Below are positions 40,792 through 49,296 of a stretch of 64,000 nt of DNA, in pieces. The notes under the pieces were generated by a model. The model was given only the letters and a program-made list of their open reading frames with translations. It ran no database searches and was not told where the DNA came from. Location: NCBI RefSeq assembly GCF_001499965.1, contig NZ_LQIT01000016.1:1-64000 (forward strand). Reading direction: 5' to 3'. The position numbers and the translations under genes were made by a program. Within the stretch, counting starts at the first letter, position 1; every line of letters begins with the position of its first letter. This DNA comes from Mycobacterium sp. GA-2829. GTDB lineage: Bacteria; Actinomycetota; Actinomycetes; Mycobacteriales; Mycobacteriaceae.

Positions 40792-41737
40792 CGAACGTGC
40801 CCGCGCTCGGCGCACCGCCACCGCACGATCCGTCGGACTCGCCGGGCCGCTTCACCCACAGGTACGCATCGGCGTGCGGAGCCGCGGTCGCGGTGGTGGG
40901 CGGGGTGCCCAGCGCACGGCCGGGCGGGTTGCACCACGAGTCGCTGTCGACGGGCCCGACGCCGTTGCGCGAGGTGTCGATCACGTAGTTCGACCCGCCC
41001 GTCATGTTCGAGATCGTCTCGCCGTAGCCGATCGACTCGTCGGTGGTGAAGAAGTTCGCGGTGTTGAGGCTGAAGCCGCGGGCCTTCTGCACGCCGACCT
41101 GGTTCAGCCGTCCGGCCATCACATCGGCGGGCACCCAGCGGGGATGCCCGGCGTCGACGTAGACCGCGGTGCCCGGGTTGCGGGTCAGCGTGTCGACGGC
41201 GTAGCTGATCAGCTCGATGCGCTCCTGCTGCTGCCCCGGGGACAGGCAGTCGATCATCGCCAGCGCGTCGGGTTCGAGGATGACCGCGGCCGGACCGCCG
41301 CCGATCGCGCCGGCCACGCCGTCGATCCACGACCGGTACGCCCCTGCTGATCCGAACCCGCCCGCGGCGTAGCTGCCGCAGTCCCGGTTGGTGATGCCGT
41401 AGAGCGCCAGGATCGGGATCGTGCCCGCGGCCTGCGCGTCGGCGATGTACTTCGCATCCACCGACGGTGTGGACAGGTGGTCCATCCAGTACGCGGTCGG
41501 GGTGTTGGCGACCCGGTCCAGCAGCGGATCGGGGTTGCCGGCCAGCGCCCGCATGGCCTTGGAGGCCGGGTTCACGTAGAAGGGCCGCCCGACGAGCGGG
41601 TTGGCGTCGCTGACCAGCTGCACGGCCGGTACGGGGTCGACGTTGACGGGCTCGGCGAGGGCGCCCACACCGGCGACGGCCGCGGCCGTCAGGAAGGGGG
41701 CGAGCCACCGCGCGGCGGTTCCAGCGGCGAAGGACAT
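40748..41737 (-). CDS. Secreted GH6 cellulase (CelA1-like)
   Basis: This 329-residue protein has a signal peptide (about residues 1-30) and the GH6 fold: ILEPDALAMIDC holds the catalytic acid Asp, YVDAGHPRW is conserved, and the end carries LWVKRPGESDGSC. No carbohydrate-binding module is attached. GH6 enzymes cleave beta-1,4-glucan from cellulose. M. tuberculosis CelA1 (Rv0062) is the closest named relative I recall. The ATG at 41737 was picked. GTG at 41740 is adjacent. Confidence 0.88.
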   Translation of the reverse strand: MSFAAGTAARWLAPFLTAAAVAGVGALAEPVNVDPVPAVQLVSDANPLVGRPFYVNPASKAMRALAGNPDPLLDRVANTPTAYWMDHLSTPSVDAKYIADAQAAGTIPILALYGITNRDCGSYAAGGFGSAGAYRSWIDGVAGAIGGGPAAVILEPDALAMIDCLSPGQQQERIELISYAVDTLTRNPGTAVYVDAGHPRWVPADVMAGRLNQVGVQKARGFSLNTANFFTTDESIGYGETISNMTGGSNYVIDTSRNGVGPVDSDSWCNPPGRALGTPPTTATAAPHADAYLWVKRPGESDGSCGGGAPSAGTFVSQYAIDLARNAGW

Positions 41738-41795
41738 CACCCGAGGGAACTTAGCGGGGCTCGGCACCGCGCTCCAATCCAGGGTGACGGCCACT

Positions 41796-42761
41796 ATGGA
41801 TGCCATGGGCGATGTCGAGGTCATCACCAGCCGCGCGGTACCGCTCGGCGGACCGCGGGCGATGACGGTGCGGCGCACGCTGCCGCAGCGGGCGCGCTCG
41901 ACGATCGGGGCGTGGTGCTTCGCCGACCACTACGGTCCCGACGACGTCGGCCGCACCGGCGGCATGGACGTGCCGCCGCATCCGCACACCGGTTTGCAGA
42001 CCGTCAGCTGGCTCTTCGAGGGCGAGATCGAACACCGCGACAGCAGCGGGGTGCACGCGCTGGTCCGTCCCGGCGAGCTCAACCTGATGACCGGCGGCCA
42101 CGGCGTCGCGCATTCGGAGGTGTCGACCCACACCGGCCGGCAGGCGACCGCCACCCTGCACGGCGTGCAGCTGTGGGTGGTGCTGCCCGACCATGCCCGC
42201 GACGTTCCCCGGCGGTTCGACCACACCGTGCCCCCGCCGGTCCGCGTCGACGGCGCGACCGCCCGGGTACTGCTCGGCACCTTCGCCGGCCACACCTCCC
42301 CCGTCGTGCCCCATACCCCGCTGCTCGGCGCCGAGTTGGTACTCGATCCGCGTGCCGAGGTCGCTCTCGACGTCGCGCCCGAGTTCGAGCATGGTGTCCT
42401 CGTCGACCTCGGCCCGGTCCTGCTCGACGGCACCGAGCTGGTGCCCGCCGAACTCGGCTACATGGCGCCGGGCGCCGAGCGGCTGACGCTGACCAACCCC
42501 GCAGACCAGCCTGCGCGGGTGATGCTGCTCGGCGGGGTGCCGTTCACCGAGCCGGTGCTGATGTGGTGGAACTTCATCGGCCGCACCCACGACGAGATCG
42601 TCGGGTACCGCGCCGAGTGGGAGGCGCAATCCGAGCGGTTCGGACAGGTGCGCGGCTACGACGGCCGGGTGCAGCGCCTGCCTGCGCCGCCGATGCCGGG
42701 CGGGCGGCTCAAACCGCGGCTGAACCCGCCCGCCGGTGGCGATCCCAGCGCGTGGGGATGA
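41796..42761 (+). CDS. Pirin-family protein
   Basis: This 321-residue bicupin has the pirin motifs PPHPHTGLQTVSWLFEGEIEHRDSSG and LMTGGHGVAHSE, whose His/Glu residues bind a metal. Pirins can act as quercetinases or redox sensors, and the role here is not evident. The ATG at 41796 follows AGGGTG by 9 nt. A second ATG at 41805 is possible. Its stop overlaps an in-frame ATG of the following SDR reading frame. Confidence 0.85.
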   Translation: MDAMGDVEVITSRAVPLGGPRAMTVRRTLPQRARSTIGAWCFADHYGPDDVGRTGGMDVPPHPHTGLQTVSWLFEGEIEHRDSSGVHALVRPGELNLMTGGHGVAHSEVSTHTGRQATATLHGVQLWVVLPDHARDVPRRFDHTVPPPVRVDGATARVLLGTFAGHTSPVVPHTPLLGAELVLDPRAEVALDVAPEFEHGVLVDLGPVLLDGTELVPAELGYMAPGAERLTLTNPADQPARVMLLGGVPFTEPVLMWWNFIGRTHDEIVGYRAEWEAQSERFGQVRGYDGRVQRLPAPPMPGGRLKPRLNPPAGGDPSAWG

Positions 42762-42802
42762 CGCGCCGGGAAGCAATTCCGCGGATCTACGTTGCAGCTC
42801 CC

Positions 42803-43522
42803 ATGGAACTCGAACATCAGATCGCGCTCGTCACCGGTGGTACGTCGGGCATCGGGCTGGAATCGGCCCGGCTGCTGGCCGCCGAAGGCGCCGAGGTCGT
42901 CATCTCGGGCCGCGATCCCGAACGCGGTGCCCAGGCAGCGCAGAGCCTTCGCGGCAAGGTGCGCTTCGTCCAGGCGGATATGACGGACCTGGAGTCGGTG
43001 CGGCAGTTGGCCGACGAGGCCGGGGCCGTCGACATCCTCGTCAACAACGCGGGCGTCTATCCCGCCGCGTCCACCCTCGAGCAGGACCTCGCCTCATACG
43101 ACGCGATGTTCGGCACCAACGTGCGCGGCGCCTTCTTCCTGGTCGCCGAGGTGGCCAGGGGGATGGCCGCGCGCGGACGCGGCGCCATCGTCAACATCAC
43201 GTCGCCGGCGGGTGACAAGGGCTTCCCCGGCACCTCGGTCTACGGTGCGACGAAGGCGGCGCTGGCATCGCTGACCCGCACCTGGGCCGCCGAGTTCGGT
43301 CCCAATGGCGTTCGGGTGAACAGTGTTTCGCCCGGACCGACCAGCACCCCCGGCGCCGAGGACCTGGCCGAGTTCGTCGCCGACCTCGCCAAGACGTTGC
43401 CGCTCGGACGTACCGCGCGGCCGGAGGAGATCGCGCAGGCCGTGCTGTTCCTGGCCTCGCCACGTTCGAGTTTCGTGACCGGGTCGACGCTGTACGTCGA
43501 CGGCGGCGGCTCGGCGATCTAG
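42803..43522 (+). CDS. SDR family oxidoreductase
   Basis: This is a classical 239-residue SDR: TGGTSGIGLE, NNAG, then Ser and YGATK at the active site. TACGTT (42788-42793) is spaced for a leaderless mRNA near the ATG at 42803. A start at 42758 overlapping the pirin stop would add 15 residues. It converges on the fdhF gene with a 4-bp overlap. The substrate is unknown. Confidence 0.85.
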   Translation: MELEHQIALVTGGTSGIGLESARLLAAEGAEVVISGRDPERGAQAAQSLRGKVRFVQADMTDLESVRQLADEAGAVDILVNNAGVYPAASTLEQDLASYDAMFGTNVRGAFFLVAEVARGMAARGRGAIVNITSPAGDKGFPGTSVYGATKAALASLTRTWAAEFGPNGVRVNSVSPGPTSTPGAEDLAEFVADLAKTLPLGRTARPEEIAQAVLFLASPRSSFVTGSTLYVDGGGSAI

Positions 43523-45828
43523 TCCCGCCGCCGCAGCCGCACCACCACCGCCTTCGACACCGGCGTATTCGACTTCGCCGCAACGTGATCGAGCGGGATC
43601 AGCGGATTGGTCTCCGGATAGTAGGCGGCGGCGTTACCCCGCGGCGTCCGGTACGGCACCAGCCGGAAGTCCTCGGCGGTCCGCTCCTCGACGCTCCCGT
43701 CGACCGTAGGCCACTCGGATATCAGATCCACCCGCTCCCCGGCCGTGAACCCGGCGGACGCGATGTCGTCGGGATGGCAGAACACCACGCGCCGACCCCC
43801 TTTCACCCCGCGGTAGCGGTCGTCGAGACCGTAGATCGTGGTGTTGTACTGGTCGTGGCTGCGCAGCGTCTGGAGCACCAACCGGCCCTGCGGCACCGGG
43901 ACCCACCGCAGCGGGTTCACGACGAAGTTGGCCTTGCCGGTCGCGGTGGCGAACCGCCGCTCGTCGCGGGGCGGGTGCGGCAGCACGAACCCATCCGGCT
44001 GCCGGACGCGGGTGTTGAAGTCGGCGAAGCCGGGGATCACCCGGGCGATGGAGTCCCGGATCCGGTCGTAGTCGGCGGCGAACTCCGCCCACGGCACCGG
44101 GTGATCGGGACCGAACAGCGCGCGCGCCAGCCCGCAGACGATCGCCACCTCACTGCGCACCTGATCGCCCGGAGGCTTGAGGCCACCCCGGGACAGGTGC
44201 ACCACTGACATCGAATCCTCCACCGTCACAACCTGTTTGCGGCCGTCGACGACGTCGCGGTCGGTGCGACCCAGCGACGGCAGGATCAGCGCGGTCCGGC
44301 CGGTCACCAGGTGGGACCGGTTGAGTTTGGTGGACACCTGCACGGTCAGCGCGCACGTGCGCAGCGCGGCTTCGGTGACCGCGGTGTCGGGGGTGGCCGA
44401 TACGAAGTTGCCGCCCATCGCCATGAATACGCCCACCCGGCCGTCGCGCATCGCGCGGATGGTGTCGACGGAGTCCAGGCCGTGGGCGCGCGGGGTGGTG
44501 ATCCCGAATTCGGCGTCCAGCGCGGCCAGGAACGTCTCGGGCGCCTTCTCGTAGATGCCCATCGTCCGGTCACCCTGCACGTTGGAGTGTCCGCGCACGG
44601 GGCACACGCCGGCGCCCGGTTTGCCGATCATGCCTTGCAGCAGAAGCAGATTGGTGGCGTCCTGGATAGTTGCCACCCCGTGGGTCTGCTGGGTCAGTCC
44701 CATCGCCCAGCACACGATGGTCTTCGACGATGCGATCAACGCCTGCGCGGTGTCGTCGAGTTGCGTGCGCGTGAGCCCCGTGGCCTCCACGACGGTGTCG
44801 AGGTCGACGGCCCTGATGTGTTCGGCGTAGGCGTCGAAACCCGCGCAGTACTCGTCGATGAACGCGCGGTCCAGCACCGTTCCGGGGTTGCGGTCCTCGG
44901 CCTCGAGCAGCAGTTTGGCCAACCCCTGGAACAGCGCCTGGTCGCCGCCGATGCGGATCTGCAGCAGCTCGTCGGCGATCGCGACGCCGTCGCCCACCAC
45001 GCCGTGCACCTTCTGCGGGTCCTTGAACCGCAGCAGCCCCGCCTCGGGCAGCGGATTGATCGCGATCACCCTGGTGCCGTTGGCTTTCGCCTTCTCCAGC
45101 ACCGACAGCATCCGTGGATGGTTGGTGCCGGGGTTCTGCCCGGCGATCAGGATCAGGTCGGCGTGCTCGAGGTCGGGGACCGACACCGAACCCTTGCCGA
45201 TACCGATGCTCTCCTGCAGTGCGGTGCCGGAGGATTCGTGGCACATGTTCGAGCAGTCGGGCATGTTGTTGGTGCCGAAGCAGCGGATCAGCAGCTGGTA
45301 GACGAACGCGGCCTCGTTCGACGTCCGGCCCGAGGTGTAGAACGCCGCCGCGTCCGGCGAGTCGAGAGCGCGGAGTTCGGTGGCGATCAGGTCGAAGGCG
45401 TCGTCCCAGCCGATCGGTTCGTAGTGGGTCGCACCCTCGCGCAGCACCATGGGGTGGGTCAACCGGCCCTGCTGGCCCAGCCAGTACTCGGTGCGGCCCA
45501 GCAGGTCGGCGACGGCGTGGGTGGCGAAGAACTCGGGGCCGACCCGCCGGGTGGTCGCCTCTTCGGCGACGGCCTTGGCGCCGTTCTCGCAGAACTCGGC
45601 GTGCTTGCGGTGTCCCGGAGTCTCGGGCCATGCGCAGCCGGGGCAGTCGAACCCGTCGCGCTGGTTGAGCCGCGCCAGTGTGCGGGCGGTCCGGGCCACG
45701 CCCATCTGCTCCACCCCGCGCCGCAGCGAGACAAGAACCGCGGGAACGCCTGCGGCATAGCCTTTCTCGCCGGTCACCACCACGTCGTTCTCGTCGAAGT
45801 CGTATCTTGTGGTGTCCGCCGGCGTCAC
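43519..45828 (-). CDS. fdhF: FdhF/YdeP-family molybdopterin oxidoreductase
   Basis: This 769-residue enzyme of the formate-dehydrogenase-like DMSO reductase superfamily has an N-terminal Cys group (FDCPGCAWP and AEFCENG) for an Fe-S cluster, the presumed Mo-ligand Cys in DCSNMCHESSG (Cys, not selenocysteine), and pterin-binding segments (GQNPGTNHPR, GKPGAGVCPVRGHSN). The C-terminal beta domain carries the second pterin contacts. The mycobacterial relative is Rv2900c (FdhF). Its physiological substrate is not settled. The GTG at 45828 lies 6 nt after TACGGT, a leaderless promoter. A divergent LysR and a MOSC protein are adjacent. Confidence 0.85.
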   Translation of the reverse strand: MTPADTTRYDFDENDVVVTGEKGYAAGVPAVLVSLRRGVEQMGVARTARTLARLNQRDGFDCPGCAWPETPGHRKHAEFCENGAKAVAEEATTRRVGPEFFATHAVADLLGRTEYWLGQQGRLTHPMVLREGATHYEPIGWDDAFDLIATELRALDSPDAAAFYTSGRTSNEAAFVYQLLIRCFGTNNMPDCSNMCHESSGTALQESIGIGKGSVSVPDLEHADLILIAGQNPGTNHPRMLSVLEKAKANGTRVIAINPLPEAGLLRFKDPQKVHGVVGDGVAIADELLQIRIGGDQALFQGLAKLLLEAEDRNPGTVLDRAFIDEYCAGFDAYAEHIRAVDLDTVVEATGLTRTQLDDTAQALIASSKTIVCWAMGLTQQTHGVATIQDATNLLLLQGMIGKPGAGVCPVRGHSNVQGDRTMGIYEKAPETFLAALDAEFGITTPRAHGLDSVDTIRAMRDGRVGVFMAMGGNFVSATPDTAVTEAALRTCALTVQVSTKLNRSHLVTGRTALILPSLGRTDRDVVDGRKQVVTVEDSMSVVHLSRGGLKPPGDQVRSEVAIVCGLARALFGPDHPVPWAEFAADYDRIRDSIARVIPGFADFNTRVRQPDGFVLPHPPRDERRFATATGKANFVVNPLRWVPVPQGRLVLQTLRSHDQYNTTIYGLDDRYRGVKGGRRVVFCHPDDIASAGFTAGERVDLISEWPTVDGSVEERTAEDFRLVPYRTPRGNAAAYYPETNPLIPLDHVAAKSNTPVSKAVVVRLRRRD

Positions 45829-45894
45829 GCGTGGACCGTACGGAACACGCGCATCCCGGGACAAGTGTTTGCTGTTCGCGATCCGGAATGCTTC

Positions 45895-45911
45895 GATAGG
45901 CGACACCTATC
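45895..45911. promoter_or_regulatory. LysR-type operator GATAGG-N5-CCTATC
   Basis: Perfect 6-bp arms flank a 5-bp spacer in the region between divergent fdhF and its LysR neighbour, 18 nt before the LysR start. The dyad has the usual size for an autoregulatory LysR binding site and could also serve fdhF. Confidence 0.65.
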
Positions 45912-45928
45912 ATCCCAGTGAGGCGTAC

Positions 45929-46864
45929 ATGCACGGCAACGTGCTGATCCAACAACTCGAGTACCTGGTCGCGCTCGCGCGGGAGCGGCACTTCGGGCGG
46001 GCCGCCGCGGCGTGCCACGTCAGTCAGCCGACGCTGTCGGTGGCGATCCAGCGGCTGGAACGCGAACTCGGCGTGGTGATCGTGCGGCGCGGCCGCCGGT
46101 TCGAGGGGTTCACCGACGAGGGCACCCGGGTGATCGCCTGGGCGCGCCGCATCCTCGCCGAGCGTGACGACCTGCTCGCCGACATCGACCGGATGCGGGG
46201 CCGGTTGACCACCACCGCGCGTATCGGTGCAATCCCGACGTCGGTGCCGGTCAGCCCGCTGCTGACCGCGCGGTTCCTCGAGCGCAACCCGGCCGCGGCG
46301 GTGCGGGTCGAGGCGCTACCGTCACGCGAGATCGTCCGCAGGCTGGCCGATTTCGACATCGACGCCGGGTTGACGTACCTCGACGAGGAAGTGCCCGTCG
46401 GGTACCACCGACTCGAGCTGTACCGGGAACGCTATGTCCTGCTGGCACCCGCAGGCGACTTCGGCGGGGACGACGGACCGGTGGCGTGGGCGGATGCCGC
46501 CGCCCTGCGCCTGTGCGCGCTGACCCCGGAGATGCGCAACCGCCGGATCATCGACACCCAGATGGCCGCGGCGGGCGCCCGCTTCGCCCCGGTGGTCGAG
46601 GCCGACACGGTCGGCGCGCTGTACTCCCATGTCACCGGTCTGGGTCTGGCCACGATCGCCTCCCACGCGTGGTTGCACGCGTTCGGTGTCCCGCCGGGGT
46701 TCGCGGTGCGGCCGATGGCCGACAACGGGCCCGGCCCGACGGTGGGGTTGGTGACCCTGGCCCGGGAGCCGAACGCGATCGTCGCCGAGGCGCTGGCCGG
46801 CGCCGCGGCCGACGCGGGGATCGCCGACGCGGTCGACGCCGCGTTCCGTAGGCTCGTGGTCTGA
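45929..46864 (+). CDS. LysR-family regulator, probably controlling fdhF
   Basis: This 311-residue protein has an N-terminal winged helix (about 5-65, LARERHFGRAAAACHVSQPTLSVAIQRLERELG) and a substrate-binding-protein-like effector domain. The ATG at 45929 follows GTGAGG by 5 nt. It is divergent from fdhF and shares one base with the start of the MOSC gene. The effector is unknown. Context suggests control of the molybdenum enzyme. Confidence 0.87.
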   Translation: MHGNVLIQQLEYLVALARERHFGRAAAACHVSQPTLSVAIQRLERELGVVIVRRGRRFEGFTDEGTRVIAWARRILAERDDLLADIDRMRGRLTTTARIGAIPTSVPVSPLLTARFLERNPAAAVRVEALPSREIVRRLADFDIDAGLTYLDEEVPVGYHRLELYRERYVLLAPAGDFGGDDGPVAWADAAALRLCALTPEMRNRRIIDTQMAAAGARFAPVVEADTVGALYSHVTGLGLATIASHAWLHAFGVPPGFAVRPMADNGPGPTVGLVTLAREPNAIVAEALAGAAADAGIADAVDAAFRRLVV

Positions 46865-47691
46865 TGACGATGAGTACAGACGTGACCGGCCGGGTGGCCG
46901 CGCTGCGGCGCTATCCGGTGAAGTCGATGCTCGGCGAGTTGTGCGATTCGATCGAGGTGACCGTGCTCGGCGTCGGCGGTGACCGGCGCTACGCCTACAT
47001 CGACCACGAGACCGGCCGGGTCGCGACCGCCAAGAACCCCCGCCTGTGGCGGCTGCTGCTGCAGTGCACGGCGACCACCGGCGCCGACGGGGTCGAGGTG
47101 ACGCTGCCCGACGGCCACACCGTACCCGTCGGCGAATCCGCCGGACCGGTCTCCGAACTGGTCGGCCGCGGCGTGCACCTGGCCGACGAGCGGTCCGCAG
47201 GCGCGGTGGTCGAGCGGTCCGATCCGATCGACGTGCTCACCCACGGCCTCGACGCGGAGATCGAGGCGGCGCTGCTGGAGATCGCGCAGAGCACGCCCGG
47301 CGGCGCCTTCGTCGACGATGCGCCGGTGCACCTGATCACCACGGCGACCCTCGACGCGATCGGCCTCGACCCGGAGGAGGCGGTGCGCTACCGCCCGAAC
47401 CTCGTGATCGAGACGCCCGCCGGGACGCCGCCGTTCCTCGAGAACGACTGGGTCGACGCGACGATCCGCGTGGGCGAGGTCGAGCTGCGCGGCACCATCC
47501 CCACCCCGCGCTGCTCGGTGCCGACCCTGGAGCACGGCGCGCTGGGCCGCTCCCCGCAGTCGGTGCGCTACCCGCTCGAGCACAACCGGGTTGAGGCGGG
47601 CGATTTCGGCCTCAATCCCTGTGCGGGGCTCTATGCCGCGGTCATCACCGGGGGCACCATCGGCGGCGGCGACGAAGTCCGCATCGCCTGA
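46864..47691 (+). CDS. MOSC-domain protein (MOSC N-terminal beta-barrel plus MOSC)
   Basis: This 275-residue protein has an N-terminal MOSC_N barrel (RVAALRRYPVKSMLGELCDSIEV) and a MOSC core with the conserved Cys in TPRCSVPTLEHG. MOSC proteins carry the sulfurated molybdenum cofactor or act as mARC-like reductases. It overlaps the LysR stop by one base (TGATG), so it is co-transcribed with the regulator and may support the FdhF-type enzyme across the divergent promoter. Alternative start at 46870. Confidence 0.85.
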   Translation: MTMSTDVTGRVAALRRYPVKSMLGELCDSIEVTVLGVGGDRRYAYIDHETGRVATAKNPRLWRLLLQCTATTGADGVEVTLPDGHTVPVGESAGPVSELVGRGVHLADERSAGAVVERSDPIDVLTHGLDAEIEAALLEIAQSTPGGAFVDDAPVHLITTATLDAIGLDPEEAVRYRPNLVIETPAGTPPFLENDWVDATIRVGEVELRGTIPTPRCSVPTLEHGALGRSPQSVRYPLEHNRVEAGDFGLNPCAGLYAAVITGGTIGGGDEVRIA

Positions 47692-47696
47692 CCTAC

Positions 47697-47760
47697 GCGC
47701 GAGCAGTCACAGATTCGGGTGATTCGGGCTCGCGCAACGCGATTCTGTGTCTGCTCGCGC
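47697..47760. terminator. Long intergenic hairpin GCGCGAGCAG...CTGCTCGCGC
   Basis: A 20-bp arm beginning GCGCGAGCAG at 47697 pairs with the right end up to 47760, with 18 of 20 positions matching. It fills the gap between two convergent genes, so it can end transcription from both sides. Similar GC-rich intergenic hairpins recur in mycobacterial genomes. Only one copy was noticed here. Confidence 0.65.
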
Positions 47761-47769
47761 AGGGCGCAC

Positions 47770-48603
47770 TCAGCCCACGAACTCCCGCAGCGCGCGGGCC
47801 ATCGCCTCCGGCTGGTCCTCGGGGATCAGCGTCCACGAGTCGTCGACGACCACCTTCCTCGCATCGGGGAACAGCGCCACCAACCGGTCGGCGTGCGCGA
47901 GCGGCATCATCCGGTCTTCGCGCGCCCACACCACCAGCACCGGACGGTCGAAACCCGCCAGCCCCGCGGACATTTCGAGCAGCCGCCCGCGTGAGGGCGA
48001 ACCGGTCGCGAACTTGCCCAGATCACGGCGGATCTCGGCGCTCTCGACGGTGGGCCGGAACCACTCGTCGAACAGCGCGTCGGGCAACCCGGCTCGAGCC
48101 AACCCGCCGTATGCCTGCTTGCTGTGCCGGAAGAACCGGGTGCCCAGCATCCGGCTCAGCACCCAGACGCCGCCGGGCAGCCGACACAGCAGCGCGGCGG
48201 GCCGCGCGGGTTTGGGCGGGAAGTTGTCGAACGCCTCGCAGGAGGAGAGCACGAGCTTCGCGATCCTCTTGTCCCGCCCCTCGGTGATCACGAATTGCCC
48301 ACCGCCCCAGTCGTTGAGGACCAGGGTCACGTCGGAGAGATCGAGCGCGTCGAGGAAGTCGGCGAGGATGTTCGCCACCCCCGTCTGCGTGAGGTCGGCA
48401 TCGGGATGCATCGGCACCGTGTGCGCGCCGAACGGCAACGTCGGGGTGATGCACCGATAGCCGCCCAGCAGTGGGATGACCTTGCGCCACTGTCTGCCGT
48501 CCATGAGCAGACCGTGTCCGAACACCAGGACGGGACCGTCCCCGCCGGTGTCCTCGTAGTTGATGGATCCGGACGGTACGTCGACCGACGGCATATCGGT
48601 CAC
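47770..48603 (-). CDS. Alpha/beta hydrolase with Asp nucleophile (haloalkane dehalogenase/epoxide hydrolase-like)
   Basis: This 277-residue hydrolase has a nucleophile elbow LNDWGGGQF, in which Asp replaces the more usual Ser, as in haloalkane dehalogenases and epoxide hydrolases. The oxyanion region is FGHGLLMDG and a late VWAREDRMMP precedes the catalytic His near the C-terminus. It probably detoxifies or uses a small halogenated or epoxide compound. It is divergent from a TetR gene and a dyad lies between them. Confidence 0.82.
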   Translation of the reverse strand: MTDMPSVDVPSGSINYEDTGGDGPVLVFGHGLLMDGRQWRKVIPLLGGYRCITPTLPFGAHTVPMHPDADLTQTGVANILADFLDALDLSDVTLVLNDWGGGQFVITEGRDKRIAKLVLSSCEAFDNFPPKPARPAALLCRLPGGVWVLSRMLGTRFFRHSKQAYGGLARAGLPDALFDEWFRPTVESAEIRRDLGKFATGSPSRGRLLEMSAGLAGFDRPVLVVWAREDRMMPLAHADRLVALFPDARKVVVDDSWTLIPEDQPEAMARALREFVG

Positions 48604-48606
48604 CTC

Positions 48607-48624
48607 CTAGATAGATCGTTCTAG
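48607..48624. promoter_or_regulatory. TetR-type imperfect palindrome CTAGATAGATCGTTCTAG
   Basis: An 18-bp dyad (14 of 18 bases symmetric) lies immediately before the alpha/beta hydrolase start and about 50 bp before the TetR start, well placed to repress both. Confidence 0.6.
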
Positions 48625-48673
48625 TCAGGCCGACGATATGCTGTCGTGGCACGTCGAGCAAGAGGGAGATCCG

Positions 48674-49255
48674 ATGGCAGAGCCGAACACCAGGACCCGC
48701 ATCCTCGACGCGACGGCCGAGCTGTACCGCCGTCAGGGCATGCCCGCCACCGGGCTCAAGCAGATCTCGGCCGCCGCACAGGCGCCGTTCGGCTCGATCT
48801 ACCACCACTTCCCCGGCGGTAAGGAGGCCATCAGCGTCGAGGTCATCCGGAGGGAAGGCGTGCGGTACGGCGAGTTCGTCGGCGCACAGCTGTCGGACAT
48901 CGATCCGCTCGACGGCATGGCGGAACTGTTCGCCAGGGCCGGTGCCGATCTCGCGGCGCAGGACTACAGCGAAGCATGTTCGATCGAGACGATCGCGCTG
49001 GAGGTGGCGAGCACGAACGAGCGGCTGCGCGTCGAGGCCGCGGATGTGTTCGAGAGCTGGCTGACGGGCCTGGGCGCATGGTTCGGCCAACTCGACCTGT
49101 CGGAGGACGAGTGCCGCCGGTTGGCGATGATCACGCTGACCGCGCTCGAGGGCGCCTTCGTGCTGTGCCGCACGATGCGCTCGGTCGAACCGATCGTCGC
49201 CGCCGGACACGGGGTGCAGGCGGCGGTGCACGCCGCGGTTCGAAACCACCCGTAA
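48674..49255 (+). CDS. TetR/AcrR-family regulator
   Basis: This 193-residue protein has helix-turn-helix segment PATGLKQISAAAQAPFGSIYHHFPGGKEA near the front and a C-terminal domain of the LmrA/YxaF-like group. The ATG at 48674 follows AGAGGGAG by 5 nt. It likely represses the divergent Asp-type hydrolase through the dyad at 48607-48624. The inducer is unknown. Confidence 0.87.
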   Translation: MAEPNTRTRILDATAELYRRQGMPATGLKQISAAAQAPFGSIYHHFPGGKEAISVEVIRREGVRYGEFVGAQLSDIDPLDGMAELFARAGADLAAQDYSEACSIETIALEVASTNERLRVEAADVFESWLTGLGAWFGQLDLSEDECRRLAMITLTALEGAFVLCRTMRSVEPIVAAGHGVQAAVHAAVRNHP

Positions 49256-49296
49256 CGGGCATCTACGGGGCATCCCCGACTTAGAGGAGTGTCCCC

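Noticed and set aside
43519-45828. Selenocysteine version of formate dehydrogenase
   Set aside because: The candidate metal-ligand position is a Cys codon and no in-frame TGA interrupts the gene.
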